This document shows positions 52,475-62,679 of a stretch of 64,000 bases of DNA, piece after piece. Both the position numbers and the translations under genes were made by a program. The notes beneath the pieces are model-generated. The model saw nothing but the letters and a program-made list of their open reading frames with translations. It had not been told where the DNA came from and did not search any database. The first letter of the stretch is position 1; the number at the start of each line of letters is the position of its first letter. This stretch comes from Rhynchopus sp. YZ270_cl-10 (taxonomy: Eukaryota > Euglenozoa > Diplonemea > Diplonemida > Diplonemidae). Where the stretch lies: contig OZ037862.1 in NCBI GenBank assembly GCA_964035575.1, positions 434,001 through 498,000 of the forward strand, read 5' to 3'.

Positions 52475-53823
52475 AAGAATTGTTGGAATAGTGTAGTTGC
52501 CACCTGTGCAAGCTCCACTGTACCTATTTTTTACTTGTTTTGTTTTGTTTTGTTTTTGAATAAAAATGTTTCCGTTGGTAAAAAAAAAGGGGGGGAGGGG
52601 AAGTGAGGGAGGGGGACATTTAATTTTTGAACGTTTTACGATTTGCCCACCAAATCGCATTTCTTGAAATTTACAAATTTCAATTTTTTTTTTTTCTTTT
52701 TTTTTTTTTTGTGCCGGTTTGGCGGAAAGGCAATTCGCGAAGGAAAAGAGGGTAATTGAGTTTGAGAGTAAAACATATAGAACCACGAGGGGATGGGGAA
52801 GGGGGGGTTAAAAAAAAACCTGCGAATTTGCTCCATTTTTTTGTGTTTGTGTGTGCTTTAAAAAAAAAAAACAAAGTTTTTTTTTGTTTGTTTATTTATT
52901 TAGGTATACATGAGTGTAACTACCCGAGGGAAGGTGCACCATACAACCTGATATTTTCCTCTCTCCCGAGGATACTTATATTCAACTTTCCCTCCTCTTG
53001 GTAATCCCAATTTAGGCAACTCGTTCGCCGAATATAAGTACCCGGTGCTTGTATTTAACCCCTCCAGTAACGCTGTTCACAGCTGCTTTTTTTGCTTCTC
53101 TTTTGGCCCTACACCGCTATACAAGAAAATTGAAATAAGAATCAAAAAAAAAAGGGGGGTTGTTCGGACAGTGCAGTCTGCTTGTGTGGCAGCTACACTA
53201 ACCAAACAGGTAGTTTTAAAAAAATGAAAGATGATTTCTGCCTTACGGATACAGATCTTTCAAAGTGAAGAAAAAAATTGATTCATTTCTTGCTTCGAGC
53301 TTGGTCTTCCCTATCCCAACACCACCGAGATTTTTTTTTTTGTTACATTTTGTCGCACGATTCATGAAATAAAATACAAAAAAAAAAAAAGAGAAAAAAC
53401 CGTTTTTTTTTTGGGGGAAGCGAGAGGGCAAAAAGAGAGGAAGAGGGGAGAGAGAAAAACGCAAATTTCCCTCAAACAGGCCTTATGTCCTGAGGACCCA
53501 CCCTCCCGCTAGCCTGAAAGAAAGCGAGGCTGGCAAGAGAAAAAAAAAAGAAATAGAGGGGAATGTGTGTTTACGTTGGTAAAGAAGGGTGCATGTGTGG
53601 GAGAGAGAAAACCAAAACAAAACAAAAAAAAAAAAAAAAGAAGACTTTTACTAAATGCGGACACATTGTAATAAAAGCTTTCTAAAATAATCAGCTTTTT
53701 CCTTTGTACAGAACACGTTGCATTGAGAAAAAAAACACACGCTGCCCCGAGGACCTGGACTGTGGAACCTTCTCCACAGTCGTTGTTATCTCTATAAGAA
53801 AGCACATTCTCTGTTCTGAGTGA
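51370..53823. other. T/A-tract-rich gene-free stretch
   Basis: No gene found. It has many homopolymer runs, including T runs of about 30 nt (52444-52473), plus one family C copy (52474-52524). Frames here encode mostly Phe or Lys and are artefacts. Confidence 0.6.
52474..52524 (-). repeat. Family C repeat, diverged
   Basis: GAAGAATTGTTGGAATAGTG, TAGTTGCCACC and CTCCACTGTACC follow a 30-nt T run, so the minus-strand copy has a long A tail. Confidence 0.6.
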
Positions 53824-54260
53824 TACGGTGGTGGTGCACGACTATGCGTCTTCTTACGAAGACTTAAAGCGTTGCAGGGTTGTACACAGGAGCTGCTCCT
53901 TGAAGCGGAGAGCGACGACATGCTGGTGGCAGCCATGGACATGGCCGAGGCAACTGTCAAGCTGCGGATTAAGGTCGAGGAGGAGTTGGCACAGCCACTT
54001 TGCGATGTGACACCACGAGCAGCAGTGTTCATGATGTTGGTGCGAGCGAGCGCCGAAGATGCCACCCAGGACCTACATCGCCGCAGAACCATGACAACGC
54101 CCCCGACCCTTTACCTCCCGCTGGGAAGGTAAAGACACCTCACAAGGCATATGTGGAGCCAGTGCCGCCACCTCCACCTCCACCTCCACCACCACCCGAC
54201 TGGCCGTACGCCAACACCAAGCCCACACCGCCTCTACCTGACCGGCCGACGACTGTATGA
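53824..54260 (+). pseudogene. Plus-strand gene fragment with Pro-rich tail
   Basis: Two overlapping plus-strand frames look like protein. The first (from about 53824) reads a helical ELLLEAESDDMLVAAMDM segment. The second (to 54260) reads a run of prolines and ends DRPTTV. They join in frame if 54046-54095 is a 50-nt intron starting GTGCG and ending CGCAG, but all other introns here begin GTAT. No 5' exon was found. The helical part faintly recalls GAT-like regions of trafficking adaptors, but that is not firm. It is the only plus-strand protein-like region, so it may be a degraded duplicate. Confidence 0.4.
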
Positions 54261-54303
54261 CTATTGCATGATGTGCCTGCATGGTATCACATAGACGTGT
54301 AGT

Positions 54304-54356
54304 ATAGTGTAGTGGAGTTCATCCTCGGGTGTCTACACTAATACAACCAAGTTTTC
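54304..54356 (+). repeat. Family C repeat
   Basis: TATAGTGTAGTGGAGTTCAT, CCTCGGGTGTCTACACTAAT, ACAACCAAGTTTTC. Here TAGTGTAG and CTACACTA form a perfect 8-bp stem. It begins just past the plus-strand gene fragment. Confidence 0.75.
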
Positions 54357-55072
54357 TACAGAAAAACAGAAGAAAGTGAAAGAAACCCTTGGAACTGAAC
54401 TCTTTCTGTGAATACAACAACGAAAAGAAAAAATCGTTTTGAAAAATGGTGCCGAAATTGAAACAACCATCCTTTTCCTAGAGAAGAAAAGAAAGAAAAG
54501 AAAAACGTTGAATGTTTATTGTTCAAAATGTCTCTAGGACGCTCTGTGAAAAAAGAAAAAAAAGTATTTCATATACTATCTATTCTACTGAATAGGAGGT
54601 ATATCAGGGTGCACTAAAATGTACCCAAACTTTAAAAAAAAAGTGGATTGTTTGTTTCTCGTGAAAAAAATAAAAGAGAAGTTGTAAGTGCAAACACCTC
54701 ACCGTTCATTGGCAGACGCAGACACTGAAAAAGAAAAAATAAAAAAAGGGGGTAAAAAAAGAGGGTCATCAGCCTCGTGTTGAGACAGTTCTGAAGGGAG
54801 GGAAGAAAAAAAAGTTCATAGTGTGCTCCTCTCGTGCTAAGTCACCTTGAAAAGAAAAGGGGGGAAAACAACCACACTTTTCAACAAAAAAAAAAAAAAA
54901 AAAACTTCGCAAAAGAACACGGAATGTATTATCCTCCTGCACAAAAAATCACAAAAAAAAAAAAAAAAAAAAACTGAAGAAATCCCCCTTTTTTTGAAAA
55001 ATTGACAAACGTGAAGTCACCCATCTATGGGATCTCAACGTTTTCTGGGGGAATCACCAGCCAATCTTTTTC

Positions 55073-55125
55073 TTTGAAAACTTGGTTGTATTAGTGTAGA
55101 CACCCGAGGATGAACTCCACTATAC
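55073..55125 (-). repeat. Family C repeat
   Basis: It is the reverse complement of the 54304 copy, with TTTGAAAACTTGGTTGTATT, AGTGTAGACACCCGAGGATG and AACTCCACTATA. Confidence 0.8.
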
Positions 55126-55264
55126 AAAACGCTGCTTTCTTTTTTTGGGGGGGCAAAATTACCGGGCAAACTTTTTTTTTTTTTTTCACTCCCAAAAGGA
55201 GTTGAGATACTTTACAGCCGGCACACCTTAATCTCTAAAAGTGTGGCAGAGATTAGACACAAAA

Positions 55265-55322
55265 TGGTAATTATTGATGCAGGCACCTCCGACTGGCCGA
55301 ACGATGCCAGCCCCAGATGAAA
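55265..55322 (+). repeat. Family G repeat
   Basis: ATTGATGCAGGCACCTCCGA, CTGGCC, ACGATGCCAGCCCCAGATGA and AAGC, close to the 43312 copy. Confidence 0.65.
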
Positions 55323-55786
55323 GCACAAAAGTCTGACATTCCCCGGGGGGGGGGTTTTGTTTGTTCACACCCAAAACTTTTTTTTTTTCCAATACATTAC
55401 TACCTTGCAGAGGGAAGGGGTGACTTTACCTGTGAAAATATGCACGTTGAGAGCTGCAGACAACCTTATTCATTTTGGATAATCGTTTTCTGCATAATGA
55501 GGCTTTTCTGAGAAAAGAACATATTTTCTTCACAGGCAATATCAGGACGAGTTGGATGGGAGGGGGAGGTGGAGATGGAGGGAGGGTTTCGCTACTTTCG
55601 TGGACCGTCAAAAAAAAAAAAATACAAAATAAAAAATAAAGGTTGGTAAGATGAGCCATGGTTCGTCACCTTCAAAACAAACAAAAAAAAAAAACGTAGG
55701 CAAGGGGAGGGGAAAGGGCATCGGGAAGGGATGAAGTAATATTCCTTCATTTTTTTTTTTGTTTTTGTTGGTTTTTTTTTTTTTTC

Positions 55787-55841
55787 CTTTTTGAAAATTG
55801 GTAATATTAGTGCAGACACCCGAGGATACGCTCCACTATAT
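55787..55841 (-). repeat. Family C repeat
   Basis: TTTGAAAATTGGTAATATTA, GTGCAGACACCCGAGGATAC and GCTCCACTATA follow a T run. Confidence 0.7.
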
Positions 55842-55962
55842 GGACCGAATATTGACTCGGCAATCTTTTTATTTTCAAAAAACCCTCCCTCCCCTCTCCC
55901 CCCCTTTCCCCTCTTTCCCCCCCTACTCCCAAATAGGGAACAGAAGCACACCCACCCATCCC

Positions 55963-56811
55963 TCAACTGCATTCCACTGCGACAGCGTGGGCAGCTTTCT
56001 CTTTAGACTTGCCGGCGCGTTTCCTTCTGAGGGTTGGGGAGGCCTTTGCGTTGTCTGCAAGCTCACATGCGTCCTCCCCGAGAGCGGCACATGCCTTGGC
56101 TGCTTCGTCTTCAACAGGCTCGACATCAGATTCCGTGATACCGACACATTCCCACATAGTGATGGCTTCTTCACCAGGGTCTTCACCTTGTTCAATGGCT
56201 AAGAGGTGTTGGTCCATCTCTGCCTCGATGGACATAACGTCATCGGGAAGGCATTTATCACGGTCAAGCATGTTGCGCATCTTGTCGACTCGGATCATGT
56301 GAAACTGGATTCGCGCCACCGTTGCGCGGTCGTCTGCGTCAAGCCCAGCGCTGAACCCATAGAACGTCTTCGCAGCACGGTTGTTGTGGTTTACTGTCAG
56401 CGACTTCTTTCTGTTGTTTCGTCGGATCTCGGATGACACCAGGTAGAGCCGTGCTGCAATGCTATTGAGCCACTGCCGTGCGTCTTCGTACCCCCGTGAG
56501 TGTGTCAGCCTTATGCGGCTTGGCTGCAGGCCACGGTAGAGTCGTACTCGCGCATCGATCTCGTCGGAGGCGCATTTCAAGTCGTCTACCCCCTCTGCCG
56601 CCTGCTTCCTAAGCTGGTCGAGAACAACTCGTCGCTTCTGCAGTGTCGAAAGCGGCTCCCAATTTTTCCCCTTTTCTTCCATGACGCCTTCTTCGCACAT
56701 CTCGCGGATCTCGTCGTCGAAGGTCTCCAGCGCACCCTCAAGCTGGTGCAGAGATTGGTCTACCTCACTCCGCATCCGCCGTACCGAGTCACGTTCATTC
56801 CGGACCACCAT
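55963..56811 (-). CDS. Hypothetical helical 282-aa protein
   Basis: The protein is not recognised. It is strongly charged and predicted to be helical throughout, with heptad-like stretches in residues 10-90 (SVRRMRSEVDQSLHQLEGAL) and 150-210. The C-terminal 40 residues are basic and Ala-rich (LRRKRAGKSKEKAAHAVA). No signal peptide, transmembrane segment or catalytic motif is visible. It is a single open frame with normal codon use. Unlike its neighbours it lacks a CAG close to the start, although CACTAACC and AAAAG|A lie just upstream. Coiled-coil adaptor or cytoskeletal roles are possible but unsupported. Confidence 0.7.
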   Translation of the reverse strand: MVVRNERDSVRRMRSEVDQSLHQLEGALETFDDEIREMCEEGVMEEKGKNWEPLSTLQKRRVVLDQLRKQAAEGVDDLKCASDEIDARVRLYRGLQPSRIRLTHSRGYEDARQWLNSIAARLYLVSSEIRRNNRKKSLTVNHNNRAAKTFYGFSAGLDADDRATVARIQFHMIRVDKMRNMLDRDKCLPDDVMSIEAEMDQHLLAIEQGEDPGEEAITMWECVGITESDVEPVEDEAAKACAALGEDACELADNAKASPTLRRKRAGKSKEKAAHAVAVECS

Positions 56812-57719
56812 TGTTCTTTTGAAGTTGTGTTTGGTTAGTGTTCAAAAGGTTGGCTTTGTGTAGTTTCTCCTACGGGTGTTGAAAGCAGGGTACTTCCTAG
56901 CGACGCATGGCCAGAGGTGGCTGTGTCATCTCCAGATAGGAAAGAGAGGAATAGAGACTCAAATGGTAGGTTAGTTGGTGGCTGACGACCCCAAAATAGC
57001 AGAGAATAGCAGAAAGTAGCACAAAATAGCACCTCCCTTCAGCCACACCAATTAGTTCTAAGAAATGTTTTTTTTCTAGAATATGAACGCAGCTACGCTT
57101 TCCCTCGCATCAGGCCGTACCGTTAACCGCAATAAAGGTTTTGCCTGTCACCCTTGGGAACATCGTTGGGATCGTACAACAGTTTGGACAACTTTGCACG
57201 AAAAAGGGGTTTGCCGCGTATACGTGACCCAACAAAGCTTCTAAAGGGAAGTTGAAAGTGGAAACATCTCTGTGGACGCAGGCAGGCATCGGATTCTAAA
57301 AAAATATGAGGAGAGGAGGTTGAAGTTCTTTTTTTTTGAAAACTTGTATGAGTGCAGCAGGCATCCAGAGGGACGCGCTCCACTATACCTTTTTTTTGGT
57401 ACTAGAGCTTCTTTGTTGGCAAAAAAAAAAAAAAGAGAAAAAAAAAATAACGTTTTTGTTTTTTTTGAAAACCCGTTGCGGGAACAGAGGAGATCGTAAC
57501 CTCTTGGTGTCAATTATCCTAGGTCCTGCACCTTTCGTTTTGCTGTTTTTTTGTTTTTGTTTTTTTGTGTTTTTTTTTTTTTTGTTTTTGCATTTTTTTT
57601 TTTTTTTTGTTTTGTTTTGTTTTGTTTTTTTTTTTTTGGCACGGACAGGGGTATTGAATCGTACTTTTTTCGTACGGTTTCGTGCCCCCATGAGCCTGTA
57701 CCTTTGTTTTTTTTTTTTG

Positions 57720-57750
<31 letters not shown>

Positions 57751-58695
57751 TAATCTGTCACGTCGGGGTTGTGGCTAAAGGCGATACACGACAGATGGAT
57801 TTTCTTTTCGTTTTCTTTTTTCTTTTCTTTTTTTTTTTTTTTGAAAAATCTGGGCAACACAAGGGTCCCTCTTGATGCTGATCCTTGCGACCTTTATTTT
57901 TTCTGAAAATGTTGGAATGTTTCGAACGGAACATGTGTAAATTGCCATCTCTTTTCATCAAAAAAGCAATATCTACACTTCCCTTTATCTTTATTTTTTC
58001 CTCTCCCTAGCACTCGAATGACTTCTTTTGTTGCATCTATTACGATATTTTTTTTCTTTTCTTCGTGATAAAAGTGACTATTAAAGCGCAGGCGCCTCTG
58101 TGAAGCGCGAACACAAGCTCTCGGAAAATGATGAAGAGAAACCAGCTCCAGTACTGCTTGTTCAATCAAGACACAGTTGTTTTTTTTTTTAGACGCAGAA
58201 TCAAAAAGAAAAAAAAAAATTCTTTCCACAAAAAAATAAAATAAAAAAGAGAGAAAATATGATAAGATGATCCTAAACCTTAAGTCATCTCACTAAAAAG
58301 TAGTAAACTTTGAAAATGGATGTGCCTCACGACACATACACCAACTAAACGCACAAAAAAAAAAAAGAAAAAAAAAATGTAAAGAAAAGAAAAAGAGTCA
58401 AGGGGAAGTGGTGGGGAATTGGAAACAGAAAAGAGGGATATCACCCGTCCCTTTTTTTTCCCCCCCTCTGTTTCGATACACCCTTTCAGTGCTCTCTTGG
58501 ACGCAATCTTTGCGTGAGAGCGCTGACACCACATTTTTTTTTACTAACTATTTTTTAACTCTCTCTCTCGTGTGTGTGTCTCTCTCTCTCTCAAAAACTT
58601 TTCCATACACGTACAACGTTGAAAAATAAGGTTCTTACGAGACGGCATTTTTCAAAACAACCCCCAAAAAAACAAAAAAAAAAACAAAATGGGGC
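56812..58695. other. Gene-free stretch with homopolymers
   Basis: No gene found. Very long T and A runs lie at 57560-57640, 57705-57750 and 57800-57845. A diverged family C copy lies at 57329-57388 and a weak family A hairpin at 58258-58296. Confidence 0.6.
57329..57388 (-). repeat. Family C repeat, diverged
   Basis: TTTTTGAAAACTTGTATGAG, TGCAGCAGGCATCCAGAGGG and CGCGCTCCACTATACC. Confidence 0.6.
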
Positions 58696-59904
58696 TTACT
58701 CCGCAACAGATGTGACTTCCTCGTCGTCGTCGACAACGTTGATGTGGGAGTCCGCGTCGCGGGCACGTGCGCTCTTCTCCATTTCTTCGTCGAACACAGC
58801 ACCGTTGACGTGCTCATCGCTGAGAGGGGAACGAATCATGTCGTCGAACTCGTCGGTGGTCTTCTTCTTTTGGCAGCGGCAGGCGAAGAGCAGGGCCAGG
58901 GTAAGGGCAAGCGCACCACCCACCGCACCAATGATGATCGGGAGCAGGTTCGATGAACTGCCCGAATCGGAAGAAGAAGAAGAGTCCTCAGAAGATGCAT
59001 CAGGAACAGGGGCCAGCGTCATGGGGGCCATCGTTGGGGGGGCATCAGTCTTCTGAAGCTGGTTCAAAATCGACATGTCCCCGCTGAAACCGCATCCATC
59101 AACGTTGTTGTTGTCAAGCGTCACCGTGGAAGGTGCCTTCGTAACATCGTACCCCCCCGAGAGGTACCACGTCTCACCGTAGTCCACCATGACGGTGACG
59201 GGGTGGTCTGCGATGGTGATGGTGATGTTGTTCTTCTCAGTGCAGGCGGCGTCGGTGGCGTTGTCAAGCTTGAACATGGCGGTGATGGTTGAGTGTTCGT
59301 AGTTGGCGGTCTTCACAAAGGAAACCGACTCTCCTGCGGGCAGGGAGAAGGCCGACTTATCCTCGGTTTCCTCAGGTGCCGAAGTCACTGGCATGGAGGT
59401 CGCTGGTGGTGTGGATGTCGCTGGTGGTGCGCTGGTCGCCGGTGGTGCGGAGGTCGCCGGTGGTGCGGAGGTGGGGGGCGACGAGGGGTTGGTTGGTGAG
59501 GGCGCGTCAGTAGTGGGTGCGCCAGTGGGTGCCATAAAGACAAAGGTGATGCTCGCGTCAATCACGCACTCAACGTTCGCATTCTCGTTCTTCACAACAA
59601 CATGCGGCATATTGGTTGTCAGCGTCTGGACGACAGAAAGCGTCTTCACATCCGCGCTGTACGCCATGGTCACGTTGTACGACATATCCTCAACGTCGAT
59701 CATGAGCATCACATCCTCACCACACACATCCGCATCCTCGTTCGTGTTCACTTCGTTGATAGTGACCATGATCTGGTGCAGGACGGTCTCAGAGGGGGCC
59801 ACAGTAAGGGTGTGCTCCATGTTGTCGGAACCCGACACAACCCCGGTCTCCAGAACCACAGCCTGTGCGACCATCACGCATGCAAAGAAAGCTGCGGTAC
59901 GCAT
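58696..59904 (-). CDS. Mucin-like type I membrane protein (402 aa)
   Basis: The order is: signal peptide (MRTAAFFACVMVAQAVV); a beta-rich domain with two Cys (about residues 20-130); a Thr/Ser/Pro linker with four APPATS repeats likely to be O-glycosylated; a second domain of similar size with two Cys (about residues 185-275); an Asp/Ser-rich linker; one transmembrane helix (IIIGAVGGALALTLALLFAC); and a 65-residue acidic tail. The two ectodomains share the pattern of one Cys near the middle and one near the end, so they may be related modules. The layout recalls LAMP-type lysosomal proteins, but I cannot confirm homology. A CAG|A lies about 31 nt upstream of the start. Confidence 0.82.
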   Translation of the reverse strand: MRTAAFFACVMVAQAVVLETGVVSGSDNMEHTLTVAPSETVLHQIMVTINEVNTNEDADVCGEDVMLMIDVEDMSYNVTMAYSADVKTLSVVQTLTTNMPHVVVKNENANVECVIDASITFVFMAPTGAPTTDAPSPTNPSSPPTSAPPATSAPPATSAPPATSTPPATSMPVTSAPEETEDKSAFSLPAGESVSFVKTANYEHSTITAMFKLDNATDAACTEKNNITITIADHPVTVMVDYGETWYLSGGYDVTKAPSTVTLDNNNVDGCGFSGDMSILNQLQKTDAPPTMAPMTLAPVPDASSEDSSSSSDSGSSSNLLPIIIGAVGGALALTLALLFACRCQKKKTTDEFDDMIRSPLSDEHVNGAVFDEEMEKSARARDADSHINVVDDDEEVTSVAE

Positions 59905-61239
59905 TTTAAAGGGAAAGCAAAAAGCTATATGATATCTGAAGGGCGGTGATGGGGAGAATGTTCGAGGGGTTTAGGGGGTAGGCGGACAGGTAAAAGCTTT
60001 TGGGCAACACAAAATGGTGGTACAGGCACCTCCGACTGACAAGAATATACAACAGCAACAAGAATATGTAACAGAAACCTAATGGCTTGCCCGGACGGAA
60101 CACAACCGCTCATCTGTCGGCGCCTCACCTTCCGCTGAAGAGTTGTGAGCTCAGAGCTGCACCATAACCCCAAGGTATGGCAGAGCAAGCTCTGACCTGA
60201 CCGTTGATCACTTTCATGCTCCGCAAAGCGCAAGCTTAGATGGGGTACACCACCATCTCTATTGGTGTCCCATGTTGTGGCGACGGTTAAAAAATATGTG
60301 ATTTGCGTTGGTTTTATATTGTCCTTTTTTTTTTTTTGGGGGGGGGGAAGGGGTTTTTTTTTAAAGTTCCACCTCTCGCAGTTCATTTTGAAGAGACCTA
60401 TCTCATTTAATTCTGCCATTTTTGCATTCCCTCTTCCCAGAGAAGAAAAAAAAAAAACACCTAATTTTGGTCTTTTTTTAAAGAAAACGCACACTTTTGG
60501 AACCCAGAATTGGTGGTCTTAACAGCTGAGAAATTAAAAAAGTATTCTCTATTTAATCCTGCAATACATTTGTATTTCGAGAGGGGGGGGGTGTGTGGAT
60601 ATGGGGGGGTTTTGACCCTGCACTCTTTTGTAGCTCTCTTACATGTTGTGTTTTGATGCTGTATCGGTGTTTTTCTTTACCTTTTTTGGGGCAAAGAAAA
60701 AAAACAAGATTTTTTTTGTTGCTTATTTGGTGATTTTGAGAAGGCTCAGTCACACTGTATCAGTCAATAAAAAAAGAGTTGCTGGTATTCAAAAATTCAG
60801 CTTGAACGAAAGGAAGCGACAATGTAACTAAGAAACAAGTTTTATGCCGGACACCTTCAGTAGAGAGAAATGGTTAAATGTAACTACAGCAGCTCACAGC
60901 AGAAGTATATCTTACGTATCCTTCCAAGAATTAGGAAAGGTACTACGAGACAGAGCATCATACAGTAAACAAAAATAATAATAAAAACAAAACACACCAC
61001 ACATGAGATTCAAAAAAAAAAGGGGGGGTGAATTTGCACAATAAATTAAAAACAAAACACACAGAAACGGAAACAGTTCCCTTTTTCGTGTGTGTGCCAA
61101 AAAAAAGTCAACACAATTTCCTTTTTTTTTTTCCCTGGGTCATATGGGGTGGGGTTATAGCACGTTGGATCATTTTACAACATAAAAAAAGTCACGATCA
61201 AAAAGGGGTATTTTGTTTTACACACGGCAAAGGGTGGTC
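59905..61239. other. Spacer with a structured-looking segment
   Basis: No protein gene found. Positions 60125-60290 are more complex than the surrounding tracts and contain inverted blocks (GAGCTCAGAGCT with AGCTCT; GATGGGGTACACC with GGTGTCCCAT). A partial family G repeat lies at 60008-60035. The function of the segment is unknown. Confidence 0.45.
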
Positions 61240-62679
61240 CTAGAAGGACTTCTTGCTGAGGAAGCGGTCGAACATGGCGTAGGCAGCTCCAGGCTGGAAG
61301 TTGGGCACCATGTGTCCTGCAAGACGGATTGTCACGAAGCTGAAGTCCAGTCCCGGTGCGGTGGGGACGTCGTACACGGTCGCGTATCCGGCAGGGACAG
61401 GGGAGGATGAAGACTCCATCCACGGGTGCCAAGCCTTGGTCTCGCGGATGGTGCCTGCGGCAGCGAGGTCGGTGGTCCACTCCTCGTTACCCTGAAGGGG
61501 CACGCACGAGTCGGCGTCTCCGTTGTAGATGAGCACACGGATCTTCTGTGCGAGGGTGGGGTACAGAGTCACCGAGGCAGGGCCCGACGAGCTGTATCCG
61601 AAGTCAGACAGGCCCGGGGGTCCAAGGTGGAGTGCGGTCTGGACCTCCTTCCTGTTGAAGAATTCGCTGGTCTGCTTCATGCCTCCGCACGACCAGTCGT
61701 AGCCTCCTCCCATCTCGGCGAGGTAGCCGTGCACGCTGGTGTTGTGTGCGTTCTCACGGAGGAAGTTCTTTAGCCAGAAGGTCGACTTGCCGGAGGCCTT
61801 GCTCCAGGCGACGGCGTCGGCGCAGTTGTCGTACACGTTGTACACGTTGTGGGGTCCGACCTCACCGCTCATGCGCCCCAGGTTGACGGCGCACTCGACG
61901 CTGTGGATGCTGCCGCCGTTGTACCCGCAGTCGTTGTAGATGGTGTCGCGGAGCTCCTTCGAGATCATGGCCTTGCCGTAGAAGAGGTCCACGTCGTTGC
62001 GCTCGGAGTGGGGACCGTTGCACTGCACGCTGTCGGTGCTGCCTCCCCAGCATCCGTTGCCAACGGCAATTCCCTTCAGGTTCACATCCACGGCGTTGTC
62101 CAGGATGTAGGTCGCAATGTTGGGCAGGTACTGTCCCGCGTACGACTCTCCAGTGAGGTACAGCTCGTTCACCTTCAGCTCGGGGAAAGACTTGTAGAAT
62201 GTCTCAAGGGTCTTGGCGTATGCCTCGGCCTGCGACTTGTCGTCCCATCTGCACACAGACTCAAGCCTGCCGTCCTTGTAGCAGGTGGAGAAACCAATGG
62301 GGTCGTTGGATCCAGCGGGGGACTCAAGGTACAGCATGTGTGCACGACGGTTCCATGCGTGGGGGTTCACGAAGGGACCGCTGTTGGCAAGCTGGAAGTA
62401 TCCCATCTCGGTGTACCCTCCGTACATGGAGCTTCCTCCAGGTCCTCCCTGGTGCCAGGTGGCGACAGGGTCGCTGGTGGACCCCTGGGACATGTGGAGC
62501 TGGTAGTGGATCTTCAGCTGCGAGTAGTCAGTCAGCTTGAAGGGTCCGGGCACGGTCAGGTATCCGGAGTATGCCTTGAAAGGCGCCTTCGGGAACCCGG
62601 GGATTTGGTCGATCAGGTCGGCCGGCACATCCGCACTCACGAGTGCGGCGGTGGTCGCGAGCATGGCAAGCGTCCTCAT
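61240..62679 (-). CDS. Secreted serine carboxypeptidase (S10), copy 1
   Basis: The 479-aa enzyme removes C-terminal residues from peptides in the secretory or lysosomal pathway. The signal peptide is MRTLAMLATTAALVSA. The catalytic Ser is in LTGESYAGQY (residue 179), the Asp in YNGDADSCVP (about 388-390) and the His in LAGHMVPNFQPG (456). The oxyanion motif reads GGPGGSS where most family members have GGPGCSS. The CNGP and NDCGY segments suggest disulfides. It is GC-rich with strong codon bias, as in highly expressed genes. The start was chosen at the signal peptide, 13 nt after a CAG|A (62693-62695). A near-copy lies upstream on the same strand. Confidence 0.96.
   Translation of the reverse strand: MRTLAMLATTAALVSADVPADLIDQIPGFPKAPFKAYSGYLTVPGPFKLTDYSQLKIHYQLHMSQGSTSDPVATWHQGGPGGSSMYGGYTEMGYFQLANSGPFVNPHAWNRRAHMLYLESPAGSNDPIGFSTCYKDGRLESVCRWDDKSQAEAYAKTLETFYKSFPELKVNELYLTGESYAGQYLPNIATYILDNAVDVNLKGIAVGNGCWGGSTDSVQCNGPHSERNDVDLFYGKAMISKELRDTIYNDCGYNGGSIHSVECAVNLGRMSGEVGPHNVYNVYDNCADAVAWSKASGKSTFWLKNFLRENAHNTSVHGYLAEMGGGYDWSCGGMKQTSEFFNRKEVQTALHLGPPGLSDFGYSSSGPASVTLYPTLAQKIRVLIYNGDADSCVPLQGNEEWTTDLAAAGTIRETKAWHPWMESSSSPVPAGYATVYDVPTAPGLDFSFVTIRLAGHMVPNFQPGAAYAMFDRFLSKKSF

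Larger units (their letters stand above)
54261..55962. other. Gene-free stretch with family C and G repeats
   Basis: No gene found. Family C copies lie at 54304-54356, 55073-55125 and 55787-55841. A family A-like hairpin sits at 54813-54855 and 55641-55677, a family G copy at 55265-55322, and long A tracts at 54885-54905 and 54952-54974. Confidence 0.6.

Noticed and set aside
53691-54092. 133-aa minus-strand frame opposite the plus-strand fragment
   Set aside because: Ser-rich antisense of the better-looking plus frame, and it runs into low-complexity sequence.
57336-57875. 179-aa plus-strand frame and similar Phe- or Lys-rich frames
   Set aside because: They consist of homopolymer T or A runs; the codons are almost only TTT or AAA.
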